A DNA stretch of 64,000 bases from Isotricha intestinalis (lineage: Eukaryota; Ciliophora; Litostomatea; Vestibuliferida; Isotrichidae): NCBI GenBank assembly GCA_023807065.1, contig JAJJLU010000341.1:32046-96045 (forward strand), in the 5' to 3' direction. This document shows positions 37,560 to 48,889 of this stretch, piece by piece (the stretch's first letter is position 1; every line of letters begins with the position of its first letter). A model generated the notes under the pieces. The model made no database searches, was not told the DNA's origin, and was given only the letters and a program-made list of their open reading frames with translations. Made by a program: the position numbers and the translations under genes.

Positions 37560-40500
37560 ATGGAAATTGAATCATTTATTCAAAATATTAATAAAATATT
37601 AGAAAAAAATTCTGAGAATACAATTATAATAAATAATAAAGACTTAAAACTTTTTATTATAAATATAGAAAATCTATTTCAAAATGATAGTCTTTCTATA
37701 TATTTATCAAATGATTCAAAACAAGAAAAAAATAATATACGATTTTCTCCAGATTTCATTAGAAAAATTAAAGAAGAAGATAAAATAAGTTTAATGAAAA
37801 AATTTATTTTAGCTTTTTGTTTTTATTTCATTGAAGTTAATTTGGGAAATTATTATGAAAGATTTAATATATCTAAAGCAATTTTTAATCAAAAAAATAT
37901 TGATTTTCTAATCATTAAGAAAATAAACCAATTATTTTTTTCAAAAATTTTCAATGAAAATCATATAATAATAATATCTAAATTTTTGATTGGGATTGGA
38001 AAAAGCTCATTAGATTTTTATTTGTTAAAAGATATAATAAAAAATTCAAATTATGATAATGAAATATGTAATAAGATATTAAAAGAAATATTATCTTTTA
38101 TAAATAAAGAAAACATTAAATTTGAAAATCAGAAAATTGCAAAAATTCTTTTTTATATAATTGATAATATTGAGTTAAATAAAGAAAATAAAAATAATAT
38201 TATTAACATATTATTAAATATATATCTTCTAAAATATGATAAAAAATTATTTGAATATTTAATTAAATCCACAATATATCATTTTGAAAAATTAGGAAAC
38301 AAAGCTTCAATAATAAAAACAAAAAATTTAAATAATACAAATTCTTTTATATCTTTAAATCTTAAGATTCTTTTTCTTAAACAATTAATTGAAAAAGAAT
38401 TTGATTTATATTCTCAAGATGAATTTAAATTATTTTCAGGGTTTATTTTTGAAAAAGAATCTTCTTTTTTACAATTGGAAAATATAATGGAATATGGAAA
38501 AGAAAAAGGAATTACAATAATATTTTCTTTTAACTTTTTACAATTAACAAATGAAAAAACAATTTTATTAGAGTTCAATGAAATTAGTAAAAAATCTTAT
38601 TTTAGAATCTTTTGTGAAAATAAAAGTTTATTTTTTTCAATATATCAATCAAAAAAAGAAAATTTCATTTTTCCAAAAGAAAACGATTTAAAAATTGAAG
38701 AAAAAATAACATATTTATTGATATTTTCAATTGAAAAAGGAAATCCATGTAAAATAAAAGTAATTTTAAATGATAAAGAATATGATTTTACATTACCATA
38801 TGGTAAAAGTTTTGATTATCCTTTTAAATCAGTTAATTCTGAATTATATATTTGTAAAAACACAAATTTATATAAAGGATATATTGGTACAGTTCTTTTA
38901 TTTGAAAGTTATTTTCCTAAAGAAATTACTCAAATAATTATGAATTTAAAAGGTAATTATGAAGCTATTTTATTATGTAATGAATGCAATTCTTATAATA
39001 TAAGAAATGATATTAGATTTTTTAAAAAAAAATTTTCGAAATTATCAGAGTTTAAATTAATTGAAAAATTAAAAGGAATGATTTCTCCTAAATCAATATT
39101 AATTAAAAGCGATAATAAATGTAAAGAAAATTATTATGAGATTAACAATAAAAAAATAGAAAATAGGAATTTTTTAATTAAAGGTCAAATAGGAACATTT
39201 TTAAATTTGTCTTTTTCTATATACAATTTTTTATATTTTAATGGATTAAAATTTCTCCAATTAAATTGTGAATATTATATTCAAATTTTAAACTCAGAAA
39301 AAATAGAAAAAGATTATAATATTATCAATCAAAATATTTTTGATTTAATTCAATTTTTAACGACAATAATAACAAATGTAAACGATGATTTTTTATATTT
39401 TGAAGATTGTTTTTTATTTTCAAGTGATGATTTTCCAAATGAATCTTTTATAGATTTACCAAAAGAAAATTCAAAAATTGAAACAAATGAATTATCCTTT
39501 CTTTTATCTTCAATTTGTGAAATAATTAAACTTTTAAAAGGAGATAAATCTTCAATAATCGAGGAATTAAGTTTATTAATTTCTTTATTGTATATAAAAG
39601 AAAATTCTAATTTTATTTCTTCAATTTTAAATAAAATTGTATATTATCTTTTAGATAAAGATTTATATAATGAAGAAACAAAAAAAGTATTACCTAAAAT
39701 TTATTTAAAAATATATGATTGTCTTAATTGTTCAAATTTTGATTTATTACAAAATATAATTATTGATAAATTAATTGAAAACAATGACTCATCACTTGAA
39801 TATTACAGATTATTTGATATATTTTTATTAAAAATAATGTCTTATGAATTAATAGAAATAAATAATAATAAATTAAATTCACCAAAGAAAGGAATTCAAA
39901 AAAATAACAATAAAGCAGAACAATTTAATTTTATATTGAAAAAAATAATAATTAAAATTAAAGATATAACAATTTCAATTTCAGATTTAGATTTTATATA
40001 TAACATTTTAATGTTATTATATAAAAATTTATATGATATAAAAGTAAAAAAAGAAGAAATAAAAAATGAAATATCAGATAAAAATGATAATGGGAAAAAA
40101 GATTCAGAAAAAAAATTAAGTTTAGTTTGTTATGAAGATAATCTTTTTGAAAATAATAAATACAAAGGATTTATTTTATCAGGATTAAAATCACTTCAAA
40201 GTATAACAAATCAATCACAAGAATATACAGATAGGATCGATAATCTTAAAGCAATTTTTATTCAATATATTCAATTTATTGAAAAATTTGAAAATTCTTT
40301 TTTTGAAATTTTAATTGATTTACAAAGATTAGATTTTGATGAAGGAAAACAAATTTTCATAAATGGAAATAAATCTTTTCTTTCTTTTTTTTCTCTCTTA
40401 TTTGAACAAATGAATTTTCAAAAATTTGAAAATTTAATAAAAAAAGGAATTTTTAAAATAAGTGAAAATAAAATTAATTATAATAATTTTTCCGAAAAAT

Positions 40501-43500
40501 TTCGATATCTATTACAATTAGTTCAAAATTTTACTAATAATGAAATTCTTAAAATTCATACTAATAATCCTCAAATTTTACTTTATATGAGAAATAATAT
40601 TTTTTCATTTTTAATGAATATTTTAAGTGATTATTCTTCACCAAATATTGAAGAATCAAAAAAAGAAATAATTAAAAATATTTTACATAATCAAAGAGAT
40701 TTATTAATACAATATTATATGAATTATAAAATATTTAATGATGAAAATTCAAAAGTTTTTTATACAGAATTAATAAGTATTAGTAAAATTTTAATTTATT
40801 ATGATGACAAACCATTCATTTTTGATTTATTATTTAAAGTTTTTATTAAATTTCAATCAAGTACTCAAATAAATAAAAGAATAATTCCTGATATTTTTAA
40901 AATTTTAGTTTCTGACTTAAATTCAAGTATAACAAATAAAAAAGATATAAAAGAAGATAATATCTCAATTCGAAATATTATAAACTTAGTTATTTTATTT
41001 TATAAAATAATGTCAAGATTTAAAAACCAAATTAATGATAAAGAATATTATAAAGAATTTGTCCAAAGTTTTTTTTTAAATAGTTTCATTTTCACTAATA
41101 ATCCTCTCTTATATAATCCAAAAAAATATTCTGTTGGAAAAGATAATGAAAAATATTCAATTGAATTAATAATAGAAATATTCATTGAATTATATTTATT
41201 AACAGGAAAAACAAATTATATTGATTTCATAAAAAATGATGTTTTAAAACATCCATATTATAATACTTCTTTATTTTATTATTATGATAAAAAATTTATA
41301 GAACTTGAAAATGAGAATAAAGGATTTTGGAGTATATTTTTTTCTAAAAATAATCCTGAAACAAGACCACCAAGAAAATTATTATGCTTACATTATTATA
41401 TAAAATTTTGCCTTTATTCATTAAATAATAAAAAATGTGATACTTTAATTAAACCAGTTTATGAAGAAATAAAAAAAGTTTTAAAAGAAGATATTAAAAA
41501 ATTATTATCAAATAAAACTAAATTAAAAGGAATGGAAAATTTAATAAATCCTCAAAAAGAAAAAGATGAATTATATAAGAAAGTATTTAATTATTTTTTT
41601 TATGAAAAATATAATAATTCCAAATATCCTAATAAACCAAAAGAACCAGAAGAATATATACAAAAAAAAATATCAAAAGAAAAATATCAAAGTCATTATA
41701 TTAAATATTTTAAATGTTCATATGAAAAAAATGGAGAAATTAAAAAAGATGATATTAATAATATAATAAAATTATCTCCGAATCAAATTTTAAATTTAAG
41801 AGAAGATAAAACATTTTATAACAGTTTTACTAATTCAAGGTCTCCAATTCATTCATTAGATTTAGATGAAGAAGATCCTTCAGATGATAATATTTTTCAA
41901 GAAGAAGAAATTGATGTATTTATTTCAAAATTTGAAAGTGAAATTATTCATAAATCTTATAAGAAATATGAAGAAAAATTTATTTATAATTTTAATACTT
42001 TAAATAATAGAAGAATATTATGTAAAATTATTTTTGGAGAATATTTTAAAACTTTATTATTTTCTAATGATTGCTTTTTAAATTTAAGAAAAAATCATTT
42101 AAAAAGTTTTTATTATAAACAAGTTAATAATACTGATTGTGATTGTTATATAAAATTTCCTTCAAAATTAAAAAATTTTTCTTCTAAAAAAAATAAAATT
42201 AAAATATTTTTAAAACCAGATTTTCATTTTTTTACAAAACAATATTTTCATATTTCTCATAAAGAAATAAATTTAAATTTTGAAACAAATGAATTAACAA
42301 ATAATTTATCTTTTTTTAAAAATAGATTAAAGATTGAATTTGATATTTTAAATTCAAAAAAATTTGATGCTGAATTAATTAATATAGAATGTATAAGTCA
42401 AGGAACAATTTTTTTAACAGAAAATTATTTTATTTATAAATCAATTGCAAGTCAAAATGAAGATGAAAGACAAAGTAGAACAAGTACTTCTGATAATTCT
42501 TTAAATAAAGTTTTTTCTTCTTTTGAAAATGATATTAATTTTAAAAAAGAAAAAATAATATATTTTAGGTTTGATCAAATTAAAAAATTTTATGTTAAAA
42601 GATATTTGTATCGAAATCAGGCATGTGAAATTTATTTATTAAATGGCAAAAATTATTTCTTTAATGTATTAACTATACAAAATTTAGAAACAATACAATT
42701 AATATTAGGAAAAAAAAATATTAAAGTAATACCAAATTTAAAAGATCATTTTAATAAAAAGAAATATAGAAAACAATATTATGATAATAATTTATCAACA
42801 TTAGATTACTTATTATATATTAATTTTTATTCATCTCGATCATTAAATGATTTAAATCAATATTATATTTTTCCTTGGTTAACAGTAATAGATGAAAATG
42901 ATTCTAAAGTTATATTAAGAAATTTTAAATATCCTCTTTCAGCTCAAAGTGAAAGTAAAAGAAAAGAGATAATAAAAAAATTTGAAGACTTAAAAAATAA
43001 AAATAAAAAAAAATTTGTTAGTCATTTTAATTCTCATTATTCTGCTTCTTCTTTTATTAATTTTTACTTAGGTAGAATTTCACCTTATAATGAAAATATT
43101 ATTAAACTTCAAAATGGACAATATGATAATCCTAATAGAGCATTTTATTCTATTTATGAAATTTTAGAAATATTAATTAATTATAATGATAATAGAGAAT
43201 TAGTTCCTGAATTTTTTTATTTAAGTGAAAGTTACTTAAATTTAAATTATTATAATTATGGTCAAAGAGTTGATGATTATTATATTAATAATATTATTTT
43301 TGATAATTATTTTAATGGTTCTGGAATTAATATTATAAATCCTTTTGAATTTATGGTTAGATATAGAAAATTATTAGAAAGTTCAGAAGTCAATCAATTA
43401 ATTCATCTTTGGATCGATAATATTTTTGGAGTTAATCAATTAAATGATAAAAAAGAAGATTGTAATTTATATAGTAAATATTCTTATGCTGAAAATATGG

Positions 43501-44915
43501 ATTTTAACAAGAAATTAGAAAAATATAATAAAAAGAAATTAAGTATTGAAGATAAATGTTCTAAATTAAAAATTAAAATTGGCTTCATTTTAAATTTTGG
43601 ACAAACACCTTTAAAATTATTTGATGATAAATTAAAAATTAAAAAAGGTTCTTTTTTTAATTATAAAATGAATATTCCTCCAAAAAAAAATAGTTCTGAT
43701 AAAAAAATTTCTTTGTGTGAAGATAATGAATTATTATCTGTGTTAGATAAAATAAATAATAAATCAATAATATTTTTCTTTAATAATAACTTTAATAAAA
43801 AATTATATGTTTTATCAAAAGAATCAATTAAAGGAATAATTTTAACAATATATAATAATAATTTAAACTCAAAGAATTCAGAAAATGAAGAATCAAAAAA
43901 AACAACTTCAAAAAAAATAAGAGAAATTAATTTAAGTTATTTTAAAAATTATTATAAAGATAAATACATATATAATTTAAAAAATTGTTTATCATTTCAT
44001 AAATATGATGAACAAAATTTATTTTTAATAACATCAAACCATAGAAATAATTCAATAATATTTTATTCTAATACAATACCTGAACATTGTTTTATTTTAC
44101 CTTCATATCCAAGTTCAATATTATCAATTTCTAATAATAATATTATTACTGGACACATTGATGGAATAATAATTCATTGGTCTATATTATTAGAAGAAAA
44201 ATCTATTAAATTAAAATATATTAAAAAATGTGATGTTTCAAGTGAACCTATTTTATCTATTTCTTATTATCATGATAATGATATTATTATAGTTGCAAAT
44301 AATAAAGATTCTTCTGTTAATATAAGAAATTTATATAATTTTGAATTAATTTCTGTTATTTATTTAAATACTTTTAATTATTATTTTAGGTATTTGATTG
44401 TTGAACAACAAGTTAATCCATTTAATTATTTTGTTTATTTTATTTCTTATGATTCAGAAAAATTTAATCTTCATTGTTTTACTGTGAATGGAATTAAAAT
44501 TTGTAAAGAATTAGAAAATATTTGTAATACTTTTTTTATATTTAAAAATGGAAATATTTTAACTTATTCATATAAAGAAAAAGGATTTATTGTTTGTAAA
44601 GGAGAAAAATTAAATAAAATTTTATTCATAAAAAAATTAGAAATTGAAAGAGAAGTAATATATTTTGAATTTGATGAAGAAAGTAATAATATTTACTATA
44701 TTTATCAAAACAATGATATTCAAAATATTAATTATATATATTTAACAAATGAAGACATGGAATTAATTTATAAAGAAGAATATTTTATTGAAACTAAACA
44801 AGATGTTAAAAAAGATATTTGGAATAATGATATTGAAGATTATGTAAATTTCAATGATAATATTAATAAAACAATAACCAGTCATTCTGAATATACTCAA
44901 TCATCTTCAGTATAA
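37560..44915 (+). CDS. Giant BEACH-domain protein (LamG-like, PH-BEACH, WD40)
   Basis: This 2451-residue protein has the architecture of large BEACH scaffolds (neurobeachin/LYST/LvsA type) that act in vesicle traffic and membrane fusion or fission. A helical N-terminal part is interrupted by a concanavalin-A/LamG-like domain at about 308-460. A long alpha-solenoid runs to about 1500. A PH-like domain lies at about 1590-1730, then the BEACH domain at about 1747-2035: 'S-R-S-L-N-D-L-N-Q-Y-Y-I-F-P-W', 'S-H-F-N-S-H-Y-S-A-S-S-F', 'V-P-E-F-F-Y-L' and 'L-I-H-L-W-I-D-N-I-F-G'. WD40-like blades fill about 2110-2440. An acidic segment sits near 1440. No intron interrupts 7.3 kb of coding sequence. Which BEACH subclass it belongs to cannot be settled here. 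Confidence 0.92.
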   Translation: MEIESFIQNINKILEKNSENTIIINNKDLKLFIINIENLFQNDSLSIYLSNDSKQEKNNIRFSPDFIRKIKEEDKISLMKKFILAFCFYFIEVNLGNYYERFNISKAIFNQKNIDFLIIKKINQLFFSKIFNENHIIIISKFLIGIGKSSLDFYLLKDIIKNSNYDNEICNKILKEILSFINKENIKFENQKIAKILFYIIDNIELNKENKNNIINILLNIYLLKYDKKLFEYLIKSTIYHFEKLGNKASIIKTKNLNNTNSFISLNLKILFLKQLIEKEFDLYSQDEFKLFSGFIFEKESSFLQLENIMEYGKEKGITIIFSFNFLQLTNEKTILLEFNEISKKSYFRIFCENKSLFFSIYQSKKENFIFPKENDLKIEEKITYLLIFSIEKGNPCKIKVILNDKEYDFTLPYGKSFDYPFKSVNSELYICKNTNLYKGYIGTVLLFESYFPKEITQIIMNLKGNYEAILLCNECNSYNIRNDIRFFKKKFSKLSEFKLIEKLKGMISPKSILIKSDNKCKENYYEINNKKIENRNFLIKGQIGTFLNLSFSIYNFLYFNGLKFLQLNCEYYIQILNSEKIEKDYNIINQNIFDLIQFLTTIITNVNDDFLYFEDCFLFSSDDFPNESFIDLPKENSKIETNELSFLLSSICEIIKLLKGDKSSIIEELSLLISLLYIKENSNFISSILNKIVYYLLDKDLYNEETKKVLPKIYLKIYDCLNCSNFDLLQNIIIDKLIENNDSSLEYYRLFDIFLLKIMSYELIEINNNKLNSPKKGIQKNNNKAEQFNFILKKIIIKIKDITISISDLDFIYNILMLLYKNLYDIKVKKEEIKNEISDKNDNGKKDSEKKLSLVCYEDNLFENNKYKGFILSGLKSLQSITNQSQEYTDRIDNLKAIFIQYIQFIEKFENSFFEILIDLQRLDFDEGKQIFINGNKSFLSFFSLLFEQMNFQKFENLIKKGIFKISENKINYNNFSEKFRYLLQLVQNFTNNEILKIHTNNPQILLYMRNNIFSFLMNILSDYSSPNIEESKKEIIKNILHNQRDLLIQYYMNYKIFNDENSKVFYTELISISKILIYYDDKPFIFDLLFKVFIKFQSSTQINKRIIPDIFKILVSDLNSSITNKKDIKEDNISIRNIINLVILFYKIMSRFKNQINDKEYYKEFVQSFFLNSFIFTNNPLLYNPKKYSVGKDNEKYSIELIIEIFIELYLLTGKTNYIDFIKNDVLKHPYYNTSLFYYYDKKFIELENENKGFWSIFFSKNNPETRPPRKLLCLHYYIKFCLYSLNNKKCDTLIKPVYEEIKKVLKEDIKKLLSNKTKLKGMENLINPQKEKDELYKKVFNYFFYEKYNNSKYPNKPKEPEEYIQKKISKEKYQSHYIKYFKCSYEKNGEIKKDDINNIIKLSPNQILNLREDKTFYNSFTNSRSPIHSLDLDEEDPSDDNIFQEEEIDVFISKFESEIIHKSYKKYEEKFIYNFNTLNNRRILCKIIFGEYFKTLLFSNDCFLNLRKNHLKSFYYKQVNNTDCDCYIKFPSKLKNFSSKKNKIKIFLKPDFHFFTKQYFHISHKEINLNFETNELTNNLSFFKNRLKIEFDILNSKKFDAELINIECISQGTIFLTENYFIYKSIASQNEDERQSRTSTSDNSLNKVFSSFENDINFKKEKIIYFRFDQIKKFYVKRYLYRNQACEIYLLNGKNYFFNVLTIQNLETIQLILGKKNIKVIPNLKDHFNKKKYRKQYYDNNLSTLDYLLYINFYSSRSLNDLNQYYIFPWLTVIDENDSKVILRNFKYPLSAQSESKRKEIIKKFEDLKNKNKKKFVSHFNSHYSASSFINFYLGRISPYNENIIKLQNGQYDNPNRAFYSIYEILEILINYNDNRELVPEFFYLSESYLNLNYYNYGQRVDDYYINNIIFDNYFNGSGINIINPFEFMVRYRKLLESSEVNQLIHLWIDNIFGVNQLNDKKEDCNLYSKYSYAENMDFNKKLEKYNKKKLSIEDKCSKLKIKIGFILNFGQTPLKLFDDKLKIKKGSFFNYKMNIPPKKNSSDKKISLCEDNELLSVLDKINNKSIIFFFNNNFNKKLYVLSKESIKGIILTIYNNNLNSKNSENEESKKTTSKKIREINLSYFKNYYKDKYIYNLKNCLSFHKYDEQNLFLITSNHRNNSIIFYSNTIPEHCFILPSYPSSILSISNNNIITGHIDGIIIHWSILLEEKSIKLKYIKKCDVSSEPILSISYYHDNDIIIVANNKDSSVNIRNLYNFELISVIYLNTFNYYFRYLIVEQQVNPFNYFVYFISYDSEKFNLHCFTVNGIKICKELENICNTFFIFKNGNILTYSYKEKGFIVCKGEKLNKILFIKKLEIEREVIYFEFDEESNNIYYIYQNNDIQNINYIYLTNEDMELIYKEEYFIETKQDVKKDIWNNDIEDYVNFNDNINKTITSHSEYTQSSSV

Positions 44916-45452
44916 AAGAATATTTTAAAAAGAATGTATGTATTATTTAAATAAGTGTTTTGTAATTATAATTTCTAATATTAAAACAAGTTAATTTAAA
45001 TTTTGATTTTTTATAATTTTAATTTAACCTTTTAAGTAAAACAAACTAAATACAAAGAATTCAGCAAAAACAAATGAAAAATATATTTTTTAATTTTCCT
45101 TAAACATCTTTTTTAATGGTAATATTAATAAATAATTAAAACTATTTAATTCATTTATTTTATTTTTAATGAAATTATTGAATCCCTTTAGATAATATAT
45201 ATCATTATATACCAATATCAAAAAAATTATAATTAGGAAATGATAAGATGAATATTTAGTTAAAATTAATCTTATTTATTTCTAAATAATCAAAATATCT
45301 TTGGTATAAAATGTATGATGTGAGAAATTAAAAATTTTTTGATTGAGAAAAAAAGGTCTAAATTGCAATTTAAATATTTAATAAAAATATATAAAATAAA
45401 AAAGATAAATTATTTTTTATTTTTTAAATTTAAAATTAATTTTAAGAAAAAA
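44916..45452. other. Intergenic region, nothing recognised
   Basis: This 537-bp spacer lies between two + strand genes. One + frame gives Asn/Ile/Phe-rich segments separated by stops every 5-20 codons, about what chance gives at this composition. No RNA gene or repeat was found. The reading frame of the next gene stays open back to 45339 but without an ATG. Confidence 0.5.
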
Positions 45453-47057
45453 ATGAATAGTAAACTTGATTATAGAACATCAACTTACTTAAACTATAAG
45501 AATTATCCTTTAGAAACTTCATATATTAATAATTTCAATAGCAATAAATATAATTACAATAATTATATAACAAGTGAAGGATATACTTCAAAAAATTTTT
45601 TTGAAAAAGAAAGAGAAATAAATTTAAATAGAAATCAATTAAATAGAAAACAAAAAAAAATATATAAAACTCCAGAAAGAAACTCTAATATTTATGGAGA
45701 CAGAAGTATTCAATATTTATCAAATAATATAAGAAATATAAATAATTTAAATAATAGTAGAATGATATACACAAAATATAATAATATGAATTTAAATAAA
45801 AGTAGTAATGAAGGAAATAGATACAGAAATTATTCAGAAGATAAAAATTCAAATTTAGCTTATTCAATGCGAAATAATAATTATAATGTTTTTCAGATGA
45901 AATACTATCAAAATTTATATAATCATAATAATAAAAATTATAATTATAATTTTAGTAGAACTCCAAGTCCAATAAGAAGAGAGAATTTAAGTATTTATTC
46001 TAATTCAAATTCTAATCAAAATACTAGTTTAAATAATAATAATAAGAAAGAAGAAATTATAGTTGATTTAAAGAAAAGTTATAAAAATAATTATATCTAT
46101 GATTATGGTACTAAGAGTAGTTCGAATGCTTTCCCTAAAAGAAATAATTCAAATTATTTAATATCAAATTCATCTAAATCAAATATAAATAATGGAATTT
46201 TAGAAAATGAAAACAATTCATTTTACCAGTATTCTTATAAATTAAATAATTATCAAGGAGAAAAAACAAATAATATTAACAATAATAATTATATTTCAAA
46301 ATCAACGTATAAAATAAAAAATATAGATAATTATAATAAAAATAATAAAATAGATTATTCTTTTGAAAATTCAAATACAAATTATACATATTCCCCACAA
46401 GAAACAAAAAATTATTCTAATAACTCATTTAGAGATAATAATTATAGTAATTCAAAATATTCATATTATGAAAACCAAAGCAATTCAAAATATAATAATT
46501 ATAATATCTATGATAATGAATATAAAACATCAAGAAATTATAATTTAAATAATAATTTAATAAATGGAAATTCTAAAACACAAAATATAAATTTAAATTC
46601 AATTTATGACAACAAAAATTATCCAAAAATAAAAAATGATAATAATTTAAATCTTAACCATGAAAATGAATATGAGCAATATTATTATAAAAAAAATTTA
46701 AATAATATATATTCTCCTTATCAAAATAAAAATATAATTCAACAATATTCTAATACAAATTATAATATGAATAAAAATTTAAAATTAAATACAAATCAAA
46801 ACAAAGAAACTAAATCTTCATCTTTTAGTAATTTTACAACAAATACTTTTACATTTGAGAATCAAGGAACTAATTCATGTTCACGGAATTTATCAAATCA
46901 TATTGATACAGTTGAAGAAGTTCATATAAATTTTGTAAAAATGATTCAAAACACAAAATATTTATTAAAAACACAAGAAAATATCCAAAATACTATTTAT
47001 CAAGATAAATATCAAAATAGTTCTTTAATTTTTTATGAAGAAGAAATATTAAATTAA
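45453..47057 (+). CDS. Asn/Tyr-rich low-complexity protein of unknown function
   Basis: This protein has 534 residues from the ATG at 45453, which lies in an A-run as usual here; the open frame upstream begins only at a TTG and is not used. It is dominated by Asn, Tyr, Ser and Lys, resembling prion-like low-complexity proteins that condense or self-associate. Scattered 'T-P-E-R', 'R-T-P-S-P' and 'Y-S-P' sites could be proline-directed phosphorylation sites. The last 60 residues are more ordered: 'V-E-E-V-H-I-N-F-V-K-M-I-Q-N-T-K' looks like a helix and may be the only conserved part. There is no signal peptide or membrane helix. Function unknown. Confidence 0.65.
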   Translation: MNSKLDYRTSTYLNYKNYPLETSYINNFNSNKYNYNNYITSEGYTSKNFFEKEREINLNRNQLNRKQKKIYKTPERNSNIYGDRSIQYLSNNIRNINNLNNSRMIYTKYNNMNLNKSSNEGNRYRNYSEDKNSNLAYSMRNNNYNVFQMKYYQNLYNHNNKNYNYNFSRTPSPIRRENLSIYSNSNSNQNTSLNNNNKKEEIIVDLKKSYKNNYIYDYGTKSSSNAFPKRNNSNYLISNSSKSNINNGILENENNSFYQYSYKLNNYQGEKTNNINNNNYISKSTYKIKNIDNYNKNNKIDYSFENSNTNYTYSPQETKNYSNNSFRDNNYSNSKYSYYENQSNSKYNNYNIYDNEYKTSRNYNLNNNLINGNSKTQNINLNSIYDNKNYPKIKNDNNLNLNHENEYEQYYYKKNLNNIYSPYQNKNIIQQYSNTNYNMNKNLKLNTNQNKETKSSSFSNFTTNTFTFENQGTNSCSRNLSNHIDTVEEVHINFVKMIQNTKYLLKTQENIQNTIYQDKYQNSSLIFYEEEILN

Positions 47058-47265
47058 CTACAATATAAATAGTATAATATTTATAATTTTATTTAAAAAA
47101 AATAATTAAAACCAAAAAAAATTTAATTAAATTAATAAATATATGTAATATAAATCATTTATTATTTTTTTATTTGATTAGGAAAAATAAATATAATCAT
47201 ATATTATTTTTTTTCCTTTCAAAATATTAAATACAAAAATACCAAATTTGTAAAAATTTATTTAA

Positions 47266-48711
47266 ATGAAAAAAAAAATTTTTAATGTTTTAAAAAATTT
47301 AGATATATATGGATTTAATTTTTCTCTTCGTTATAAAAATGAATCAGAATATAATACTGCTTGTGGAATATTTTTTAGTTTAATATCAATCTTTATTATA
47401 TTATTATTATCATGTTTATATTCTCTAAAGATGATATTAAGAACAAAATTTTCTTTAGTAACTAATTATAATTATTTAGATGAAATAGAAATAGATTTAT
47501 CTAAAATTCCTTTTATGTTAAGTTTAATTAATTATGTAAAAGAAGTTGATATTGATTCTTCATATGCATTATTTACTTTAGATGTAAATACTTATACTCC
47601 AAAAACAAATGAAATTGGGATTTTACTTTTAGAAAAAGAATCACATTCAATTGAATTAGAACCTTGTTCTTTAAATAATTTTGGTGAATATTCTTCTTTA
47701 TTTTCTTCTTATTCATATCAAAAAAATGTTTGTGTTAAACCAAATCAAAATATTAAAATAAAAAATAGATATGGTGATCAAGTTAAAGGTTATATTACTT
47801 TTGATATTCATTTAGTTAAATGTGTTAATAAAACTGATTCTAATTTTTGTAAAAGTTCTGAAGAAATCAATAATTATTTATTAAATTCTTATGTTTCACT
47901 TTTTTATATTTCTCAAACAACAAATCATTTTAATATTTCAAATCCTGTTGTTAATAAAGTCACTTCAGATACTTTTTCTATTTCTTTGTCTTATATTAAA
48001 AAATATTTTTATTTTTTCTCTAAAGAACAATATATTAGTGATAATGGAATTATATTAAATAAAAAAAATGAATTTAATTTATTTCAATATCATCATACTC
48101 ATTTTGATTTTTTTGAAAAACAAGAAGATGAAATTTTAATGGATGTTATTTTTTCATGTCATGATTTAACTACTGAATATAATAGAGAATATCTTAAAAT
48201 TCAAGATGTTTTGAGTTTTATTGGAGGAATCTTTGATATTATTTTTTCTTTTTTGAATGTTATTTCTTATTATTTTATTAAGAAATCTTTTATTAATGAA
48301 ATAAGTCATTCATTCACTTCAAACAATTATAAAAATTTAAATAATAATATTTCAGATTCTATTAATCAGAATTTATCTAAGTCTAATAACATTAATAAAT
48401 GCTCTTTTTCTTCTATTCCTTTTAAAAATAAAAAATCTCAAAATACTGTTATTTTATTTAATGTTAAAGTAAAAAATAATATTTTAAATGAATTAAATAT
48501 TAATGAAGAAAAATTAAAAACTATTCAAAATGAGTTTCAAAAAAAAAAAAAATGGTATTTTTATTTGCTTTATTATATTTTTCCATTTTTTCAATTAGAT
48601 AATAATAATGCATATAAAATATATGGAATATATTTAAAAATTTATCATAGATTCATGAGTATTGATTTTTTTATTCCAATAGTATTAAAATCTTATCAAG
48701 ATACTCAATGA
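47266..48711 (+). CDS. Two-pass membrane protein of a ciliate-type family
   Basis: This 481-residue protein has an N-terminal cytoplasmic stretch ('D-I-Y-G-F-N-F-S-L-R-Y-K-N'), a first membrane helix (about 32-54), a lumenal or extracellular domain of about 250 residues with N-x-S/T sites and a few cysteines, and a second membrane helix (about 322-345). Just before that helix is 'Y-N-R-E-Y-L-K-I-Q-D-V-L-S-F-I-G-G', a pattern I associate with a large family of ciliate membrane proteins. A C-terminal cytoplasmic part of about 140 residues follows. It ends in TGA, the only gene here that does. Topology is clear; function is not known. Confidence 0.7.
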   Translation: MKKKIFNVLKNLDIYGFNFSLRYKNESEYNTACGIFFSLISIFIILLLSCLYSLKMILRTKFSLVTNYNYLDEIEIDLSKIPFMLSLINYVKEVDIDSSYALFTLDVNTYTPKTNEIGILLLEKESHSIELEPCSLNNFGEYSSLFSSYSYQKNVCVKPNQNIKIKNRYGDQVKGYITFDIHLVKCVNKTDSNFCKSSEEINNYLLNSYVSLFYISQTTNHFNISNPVVNKVTSDTFSISLSYIKKYFYFFSKEQYISDNGIILNKKNEFNLFQYHHTHFDFFEKQEDEILMDVIFSCHDLTTEYNREYLKIQDVLSFIGGIFDIIFSFLNVISYYFIKKSFINEISHSFTSNNYKNLNNNISDSINQNLSKSNNINKCSFSSIPFKNKKSQNTVILFNVKVKNNILNELNINEEKLKTIQNEFQKKKKWYFYLLYYIFPFFQLDNNNAYKIYGIYLKIYHRFMSIDFFIPIVLKSYQDTQ

Positions 48712-48889
48712 TATTTTTTAAATTAAGAATTCTTTTGAAATATAGAAAATAGACAATATTATAATAGATAAATTAGCTTTTTAGATTATAATATTTTTTA
48801 AAGAAAGTTTTAAAAGTTATTAATTCTTTTTTAAAATATATATTTTTTTGGATTAAAATAATTAAATTTATTTATATTAAATTTATTAC

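Noticed and set aside
44916..45338. Apparent + strand coding remnant
   Set aside because: The best frame has stops every 5-20 codons and an Ile/Phe/Asn/Lys composition with few Asp or Glu, which chance explains.
45339..45452. Upstream open extension of the Asn/Tyr-rich gene
   Set aside because: It opens at TTG, not ATG, and its Lys/Phe composition is what A/T-rich leader DNA gives. The ATG at 45453 in an A-run is preferred.
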